Below, piece by piece: positions 7,888 through 11,622 of a stretch of DNA of 11,622 bases (its first letter is position 1; the number at the start of each line of letters is the position of its first letter). Under the pieces are notes generated by a model that was not told where the DNA came from, did not search any database, and saw nothing but the letters and a program-made list of their open reading frames with translations. A program made the translations under genes and the position numbers. This stretch comes from CAYLLN01 sp036496265 (GTDB lineage: Bacteria > Planctomycetota > Planctomycetia > Pirellulales > Pirellulaceae), in contig DASXLL010000093.1 in NCBI GenBank assembly GCA_036496265.1, forward strand, positions 1 through 11,622, given 5' to 3'.

Positions 7888-8808
7888 ATGCAGCAGCGGA
7901 ATTTTTTGCTGATCGGTACCCTTCTCGCCCTGCCGGCGTTTGTCGTCGGCTGCGCGCGACATTTGCCTCCGGCTGAGCGCGTGCAAACGACCAACGTCAT
8001 CGCCCTTCGCACCGCTTTCGGCGGCGGCGCTACGGAAACAGCCGCGACGGCAACGGCCGTGGCCGAACCCACCGGCTGGGCCACGATCAAAGGCACATTC
8101 AAGCTCGAAGGCACGCCCCCCGCGCGGACGCCGCTGGCGATTACCAAGGACCATGAAATTTGCGCCCCTGGCGGCAAGCCCGTCCTCACCGAAGAGTTGG
8201 TTGTGGATTCCGCCACGCAGGGCATCAAAGACGTTGTCATCTATCTAGCCTCGCCCGGCAAATTCCCCGTCGGCGACGCCAAATGGGAGCATCCCGACTA
8301 CGCCGCCACCGCCACCGCGACGTTCGACTACGACCAAAAGAACTGCGTTTTCCTCACGCACACGTTCGCCATGCGGTCGAAGCAGAAAGCCAAAGTGATA
8401 AACAGCGACCCCGTCGGTCACAACACGAATATCCAAGGCACGGGCAAAGCCGCTCAGATCAACGCCACCATTCCCTCCGGTTCCTCGACAACCTACGAGC
8501 CCGGCGGTGAATCGCCTGAGCCGTTCAGCGTCTCGTGCGCCATCCATCCCTGGATGTCTGCCCGCATGATCGTCCGCGACAGTCCCTATTTCGCCGTCAC
8601 CAAGCCCGACGGCTCGTTTGAAATCGCCAACATCCCCGCCGGCGTCCCCCTCGAATTCCGCGTCTGGCAGGAAAAAGGGAAATTCCTGCAAGACGTAAAG
8701 GTCGATGGCAAAGTCGAAAAGTGGAGCAAAGGCCGCCTCAAGCTCACGCTCCAGCCGGGCGAGCAAAAAGAGATGGAAGTTGTAGTGGACGCGGCAACGT
8801 TCAAATAA
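7888..8808 (+). CDS. Lipoprotein cupredoxin, paralogue of the preceding gene
   Basis: This 306-residue protein is the membrane-tethered sister of the preceding cupredoxin. The signal sequence ends in a lipobox (VVGC, Cys22), so it should be lipid-anchored. An Ala/Thr-rich linker (about 45-62) then leads to the shared core, which opens with GTFKLEGTPP. The predicted type 1 copper ligands are His178 (VGHNT), Cys217, His220 and Met223 (CAIHPWM), with the amicyanin-type spacing. The C-terminal part (PDGSFEIANIPAG onward) again resembles a carboxypeptidase-regulatory-like domain. GGAG at 7879-7882 is a good ribosome binding site five bases before the ATG. The obvious origin is a tandem duplication followed by a switch in export signal, giving one soluble and one anchored copper carrier. 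Electron transfer between giant cytochrome and oxidase is inferred from position. Confidence 0.85.
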   Translation: MQQRNFLLIGTLLALPAFVVGCARHLPPAERVQTTNVIALRTAFGGGATETAATATAVAEPTGWATIKGTFKLEGTPPARTPLAITKDHEICAPGGKPVLTEELVVDSATQGIKDVVIYLASPGKFPVGDAKWEHPDYAATATATFDYDQKNCVFLTHTFAMRSKQKAKVINSDPVGHNTNIQGTGKAAQINATIPSGSSTTYEPGGESPEPFSVSCAIHPWMSARMIVRDSPYFAVTKPDGSFEIANIPAGVPLEFRVWQEKGKFLQDVKVDGKVEKWSKGRLKLTLQPGEQKEMEVVVDAATFK

Positions 8809-8809
8809 A

Positions 8810-8957
8810 GAAGCACGAAATCCGAAGCACGAAATTCGAAACAAACTCAAATGTTGGAAATTCAAAATACAAAATGGCAAGTCAACCAACGATTGACGTC
8901 TTTCGGTCATTCGTGCTTTGAATTTGTTTCGAGCTTCGGATTTCGTGCTTCGTGCTT
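8810..8957. repeat. Long imperfect palindrome overlapping the start of the diheme cytochrome gene
   Basis: Bases 8810-8828 are the exact reverse complement of 8933-8951 (19 bp). Bases 8836-8851 pair with 8917-8932 with one mismatch. The left arm carries seven extra bases (8829-8835), the result of a duplicated GAAGCACGAAAT unit. The 65-base centre contains a smaller GTCAA/TTGAC stem. As in the 426-508 element, the left arm is purine-rich and the right arm TTC/TTT-rich. It begins right after the stop codon of the cupredoxin gene. The right arm is read as protein in the next gene. It looks like an inserted palindromic repeat; I see no transposase or clear target duplication. Confidence 0.88.
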
Positions 8958-10200
8958 AACCGCTCTGGTGGTTTTCGCCGGCTGTGGCGCTCCCGTCGCC
9001 GAGTTCCGCCGCTACGAAACCTTCGCCCACAAGGTGGCCGAAACCAATGGCCTCGAAAAAGGCTTCACCCGCGACCAGCTCCAGGGCCTCGACGAAACGA
9101 TGCAGGCCCTTTTTGGCACTCCCGATGATCCGGTCTTCCCCGCCATCGAAGGCATCGAGCCCGGTAAAATCGTAACCGCCTCCCGCCTCAAGCTCGCCGC
9201 CGGCCCCGTTTCCAGCGATCAATCCGGGCTATCGCAAGGTCTTTATCGCGAGCACTGTGCCCACTGTCACGGCATCACCGGCGACGGTGTCGGCCCCACA
9301 GCCATCTTCTTGAATCCCTACCCCCGCGATTACCGCAAGGGCCAGTTCAAATTCAAATCGACTCCCGTCGGCCAGAAGCCCACGCACTCCGACCTCAAGA
9401 AAATCGTTCTGGAAGGCGTCCCCGGCACCGCGATGCCCTCTTTCAAGCTCCTGCCCGACGTCGAAGTCGAAGCCCTCGTCGATTACGTCAAATACCTCGC
9501 CATCCGCGGTGAAGTCGAACGCGGACTCCTCGACGCGACAACCAACCTCGAAGGCGACAACCGCCTCGTCAATGTCCTCGAGAAAAAAGCCGACGAAAAA
9601 GCCAAAGCCGCCCAGCAAGAGCAAGTCGCTGCCGTCAAAGAAGTCGTCAAAGGCGTCCTGGAAAAATGGAACGGCGCAGCCGCCGTGGTAACAGCGATCC
9701 CCGCTCGCCCCGAAATGACCAAGCAGCAACTCGCCGCCTCCGTCAAGCACGGCCGGGAGCTCTTTTACGGCACGATCGCCAACTGCATAAAGTGCCACGG
9801 TGATTCGGCTCTCGGCGACGGCCAATTGACCGACTACGACGAGTGGGCCAAGGAATTCATCAACGACGGCAAGAATAAAAAAGTCGTTTCGACTTATGTT
9901 TCACTGGGCATGCTCCCCCCGCGGACTATCCGCCCCCGCAACCTGCGTCTCGGCGTCTTCCGCGGCGGCCTGCGGCCCATCGACATCTACTGGCGAATCA
10001 TGAACGGCATTGAGGGCACGCCCATGCCGGCTCTCGCGACCAACATCCGCAAGCCCGAAGATCCGCCGGAAGCCAAAAAGCTGAACGCCGAAGAAATTTG
10101 GGACCTCGTCAATTACGTGCAGTCGTTGCCGTATGAGCCGATCAACAACGCACTCGAAGCGTATCGCGAAGCCGAGAACGTCCGCGAGCGTGGCCTCTAG
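8851..10200 (+). CDS. Diheme cytochrome c lipoprotein
   Basis: This protein of up to 449 residues has two cytochrome c domains and probably passes electrons to the oxidase encoded next. Domain 1 has CAHCH at 136-140 and a candidate axial Met195 (GTAMPSF). Domain 2 has CIKCH at 312-316 and Met392 (GTPMPAL). A charged Ala/Lys/Glu helical linker (about 243-275) separates them. Arg32, a short hydrophobic run and FAGC (Cys45) suggest a lipoprotein signal. The start is uncertain: the ATG at 8851 lies in a palindromic repeat, and residues about 22-35 are encoded by its right arm. A TTG at 8893 is an alternative, also inside the repeat, and neither has a clear Shine-Dalgarno sequence. The only later in-frame candidate I found, a GTG at 8968, would leave too little signal peptide. 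The family resembles cytochromes c found beside planctomycete oxidase genes. Confidence 0.85.
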   Translation: MLEIQNTKWQVNQRLTSFGHSCFEFVSSFGFRASCLTALVVFAGCGAPVAEFRRYETFAHKVAETNGLEKGFTRDQLQGLDETMQALFGTPDDPVFPAIEGIEPGKIVTASRLKLAAGPVSSDQSGLSQGLYREHCAHCHGITGDGVGPTAIFLNPYPRDYRKGQFKFKSTPVGQKPTHSDLKKIVLEGVPGTAMPSFKLLPDVEVEALVDYVKYLAIRGEVERGLLDATTNLEGDNRLVNVLEKKADEKAKAAQQEQVAAVKEVVKGVLEKWNGAAAVVTAIPARPEMTKQQLAASVKHGRELFYGTIANCIKCHGDSALGDGQLTDYDEWAKEFINDGKNKKVVSTYVSLGMLPPRTIRPRNLRLGVFRGGLRPIDIYWRIMNGIEGTPMPALATNIRKPEDPPEAKKLNAEEIWDLVNYVQSLPYEPINNALEAYREAENVRERGL

Positions 10201-10214
10201 CTAGAACGAACGAT

Positions 10215-10238
10215 CCCCGCGAAAAAATCGCCGCGGGG
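10215..10238 (+). promoter_or_regulatory. GC-rich hairpin just before the coxB ribosome binding site
   Basis: CCCCGCG at 10215-10221 pairs perfectly with CGCGGGG at 10232-10238 around a ten-base, A-rich loop. The stem ends one base before the AGGAG of coxB. No T-run follows, so a terminator is unlikely. An mRNA processing or stabilising hairpin is possible, with an effect on coxB translation inferred from position only. Confidence 0.5.
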
Positions 10239-10239
10239 C

Positions 10240-10244
10240 AGGAG
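10240..10244 (+). promoter_or_regulatory. Shine-Dalgarno sequence fixing the GTG start of coxB
   Basis: AGGAG lies seven bases before the GTG at 10252. It supports this start because no in-frame ATG lies close upstream and the protein from GTG begins with an appropriate first hydrophobic segment. Confidence 0.7.
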
Positions 10245-10251
10245 ATAAACC

Positions 10252-11061
10252 GTGGGTAGGTTCTGGAGTTTATTGTTCTTGATGGTGCCGGTTTTCGGCG
10301 TCGGCGTCTTCGTGTGGGCAATGGCCGGCTGGTGGCCCATGCGCGGCCACTGGCTGCCGGAAAACATCAACGCCCACGGCGGCGTGATCGACAGCCTCTT
10401 CATGTTCATTCTCGTGCTCACCGGCGTCATCTTCATCGCCACGACCGGCGTCATGTTCTGGTTCATGTGGCGCTACGATGCCGGCAACAACACCGACCGC
10501 GTGATGTTCTCCCACGGCAGCCACACGCTCGAAGTCGTCTGGTCGATTCTCCCCGCCGCGACCCTCGTCTTCATCGCCATTTACCAAATGAATGCCTGGG
10601 CCGACGCGAAAATGCGCCGCCCCAAGCTGCCCACCGGTGAATTGAAGCCGCCGCTGGCCGAAATTACCGGCCGTCAGTTCGAATGGCGCATTCGCTACGC
10701 CGGCGAAGACGGCAAAGTTGGCACCGAAGATGATATTCAACTCGCCAACGACCTGCATTTGCCTGTCCACGAAGAGATCGTGATCGCGATCAAAAGCGCC
10801 GACGTGCTACACAGCTTTTTCCTCCCCAATCTGCGGGTGAAGCAAGACGTCGTGCCCGGCATGAAGCAATACGTCTGGTTCCAGCCTACCAAAACCGGCG
10901 TTTACGACATCGTCTGCGCCGAGCTCTGCGGCTGGGGCCATTACAAAATGCGCGGCCGCGTCACGATCGAATCTCGTGAAAAATTCGACACCTGGCTGGC
11001 CCAAAAATACGGCGAGCAAAACCAAGCTACCTACACGCCGCCGCCGGCCGAGTCGGAATAA
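10252..11061 (+). CDS. coxB: Cytochrome c oxidase subunit II (CuA)
   Basis: This 269-residue subunit II receives electrons from a periplasmic carrier at its CuA centre and passes them to subunit I. Three hydrophobic segments are visible (about 4-27, 47-73 and 94-113). The first may be an uncleaved signal-like helix, and the others match the usual two-helix hairpin. The periplasmic cupredoxin domain starts near QFEWRIRY. The CuA ligands are His187 (VLHSFF), Cys222, Glu224, Cys226, His230 and Met233, in the canonical C-x-E-x-C-x3-H-x2-M pattern. An acidic loop (GEDGKVGTEDD, about 151-161) extends one turn of the domain and looks like a possible cation-binding loop. There is no CXXCH, so it is aa3-type rather than caa3-type, and a separate donor is required; the cupredoxins and the diheme cytochrome upstream are candidates. 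Translation starts at GTG. Confidence 0.95.
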   Translation: MGRFWSLLFLMVPVFGVGVFVWAMAGWWPMRGHWLPENINAHGGVIDSLFMFILVLTGVIFIATTGVMFWFMWRYDAGNNTDRVMFSHGSHTLEVVWSILPAATLVFIAIYQMNAWADAKMRRPKLPTGELKPPLAEITGRQFEWRIRYAGEDGKVGTEDDIQLANDLHLPVHEEIVIAIKSADVLHSFFLPNLRVKQDVVPGMKQYVWFQPTKTGVYDIVCAELCGWGHYKMRGRVTIESREKFDTWLAQKYGEQNQATYTPPPAESE

Positions 11062-11072
11062 ATAGCTTGGCC

Positions 11073-11088
11073 GCCGCGTCCACGCGGC
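11073..11088 (+). promoter_or_regulatory. Small GC-rich hairpin between coxB and coxA
   Basis: GCCGCG at 11073-11078 pairs with CGCGGC at 11083-11088 around the loop TCCA. It lies in the 72-base spacer and is followed by an A-rich rather than T-rich stretch, so a strong terminator is unlikely. It may protect or divide the mRNA; this is inferred. Confidence 0.4.
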
Positions 11089-11133
11089 ACATTAGTAAGA
11101 AAAAACATTGAACGGTTTGAGAAGGATTGATTC

Positions 11134-11622
11134 ATGAGCGCAGCCAGCATCCCAGCGCATCACGAGGCCCACGATGAACACGGCATGACCGTCGGCCAGT
11201 TCATCGACACCTACGTGTTCTCGCGCGATCATAAAATCATCGGCATCCAGTTTTTGTTTTCCACGCTCCTGTGGTTCCTCGTCGGTGGCCTGTTGGCCCT
11301 CGGCATCCGCTGGCAGCTCGCCTGGCCGTGGACCAGCATGCCCGTCATCGGCCCCATGCTCTTCTCCGGCGAAGGCGGCCAAATCTCGCCTGAGTTCTAC
11401 ACCACGCTCTTCACCATGCACGCCACCGTGATGATCTTCTTCGTGATCATCCCGATTCTCGCCGGCGCGTTCGGCAATTATCTCATCCCGTTGATGATCG
11501 GCGCCGACGACATGGCCTTCCCCACGTTGAACATGCTCAGCTACTGGTTCATGTGGCCGGCCATCGGCTTTTTCATGTCGAGCTTCTTCGTCGAGGGGGG
11601 CGCCGCGGCCGCGGGTTGGACG
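11134..11622 (+). CDS. coxA: Cytochrome c oxidase subunit I (3' end missing)
   Basis: These first 163 codons belong to the catalytic heme-copper oxidase subunit, which reduces oxygen to water and pumps protons. The frame stays open to the window edge. Residues about 20-45 (TYVFSRDHKIIGIQFL and the helix that follows) are the family's usual entry into helix I. Helix II carries MHATVMIFFVIIP, where His96 is the expected ligand of the low-spin heme. It continues into GAFGNYLIPLMIGADDMAFP, a highly conserved subunit I stretch, then NMLSYWFMWPA. The short N-terminal tail is rich in His and acidic residues. AAGGA at 11122-11126 lies seven bases before the ATG and supports the start. The copper B ligands, K-channel residues and the rest of the protein are beyond the window, so the A or B subfamily cannot be judged here. 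It follows coxB directly, as in typical oxidase operons. Confidence 0.96.
   Translation, partial: MSAASIPAHHEAHDEHGMTVGQFIDTYVFSRDHKIIGIQFLFSTLLWFLVGGLLALGIRWQLAWPWTSMPVIGPMLFSGEGGQISPEFYTTLFTMHATVMIFFVIIPILAGAFGNYLIPLMIGADDMAFPTLNMLSYWFMWPAIGFFMSSFFVEGGAAAAGWT

Noticed and set aside
10252..11061. caa3-type subunit II with fused cytochrome c
   Set aside because: The protein ends soon after the CuA motif and contains no CXXCH.
1..11622. Alternative complex III (Act) cluster
   Set aside because: The window has true cytochrome b proteins and shows neither an NrfD-like subunit nor an iron-sulfur molybdopterin-like subunit, so a bc/b6f-type complex fits better.

Overview
The window reads as one continuous respiratory gene cluster. 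All genes lie on the + strand, and both ends are cut. In order it holds: the end of a cytochrome b6-type subunit (1-423), an enlarged cytochrome b C-terminal (subunit IV-like) protein (513-1895), a giant membrane-anchored octaheme c-type cytochrome with a coiled coil and a PDZ-like domain (1953-7100), two adjacent amicyanin-type blue-copper proteins (7125-7874 secreted; 7888-8808 lipoprotein), a diheme cytochrome c lipoprotein (8851-10200), cytochrome oxidase subunit II (10252-11061), and the first 163 codons of cytochrome oxidase subunit I (11134-11622). The coding sequence is GC-rich. Gene order, the split cytochrome b, the giant cytochrome and the GAA/TTC-rich palindromic intergenic repeats point to a planctomycete, probably of the Pirellulales type. 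That assignment is inferred from family resemblance, not from a marker gene.

Working model: quinol is oxidised by a bc/b6f-like complex built from the split cytochrome b and probably a Rieske protein encoded upstream of base 1. No ordinary cytochrome c1 is present. The giant cytochrome sits in its place and could carry electrons along eight c hemes. The two cupredoxins and the diheme lipoprotein are candidate periplasmic carriers to the CuA centre of subunit II, which has no fused cytochrome c domain. Subunit I would then reduce oxygen. The tight spacing suggests one operon encoding a bc-aa3-type supercomplex with its own carriers.

Non-coding DNA is scarce. Two long imperfect palindromes are the striking elements. 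One (426-508) ends only a few bases before the start codon of the subunit IV-like gene. The other (8810-8957) overlaps the start of the diheme cytochrome gene and appears to encode part of its signal peptide. A third, GC-rich self-complementary stretch lies inside the giant cytochrome gene (about 5445-5494). Two short GC-rich hairpins precede the oxidase genes. I see no tRNA, rRNA, CRISPR array, transposase or clear rho-independent terminator.

The least familiar parts are the coiled-coil/PDZ/octaheme architecture, the five-helix extension on the subunit IV-like protein with its altered Qo motif, and the gene start built from a palindromic repeat.
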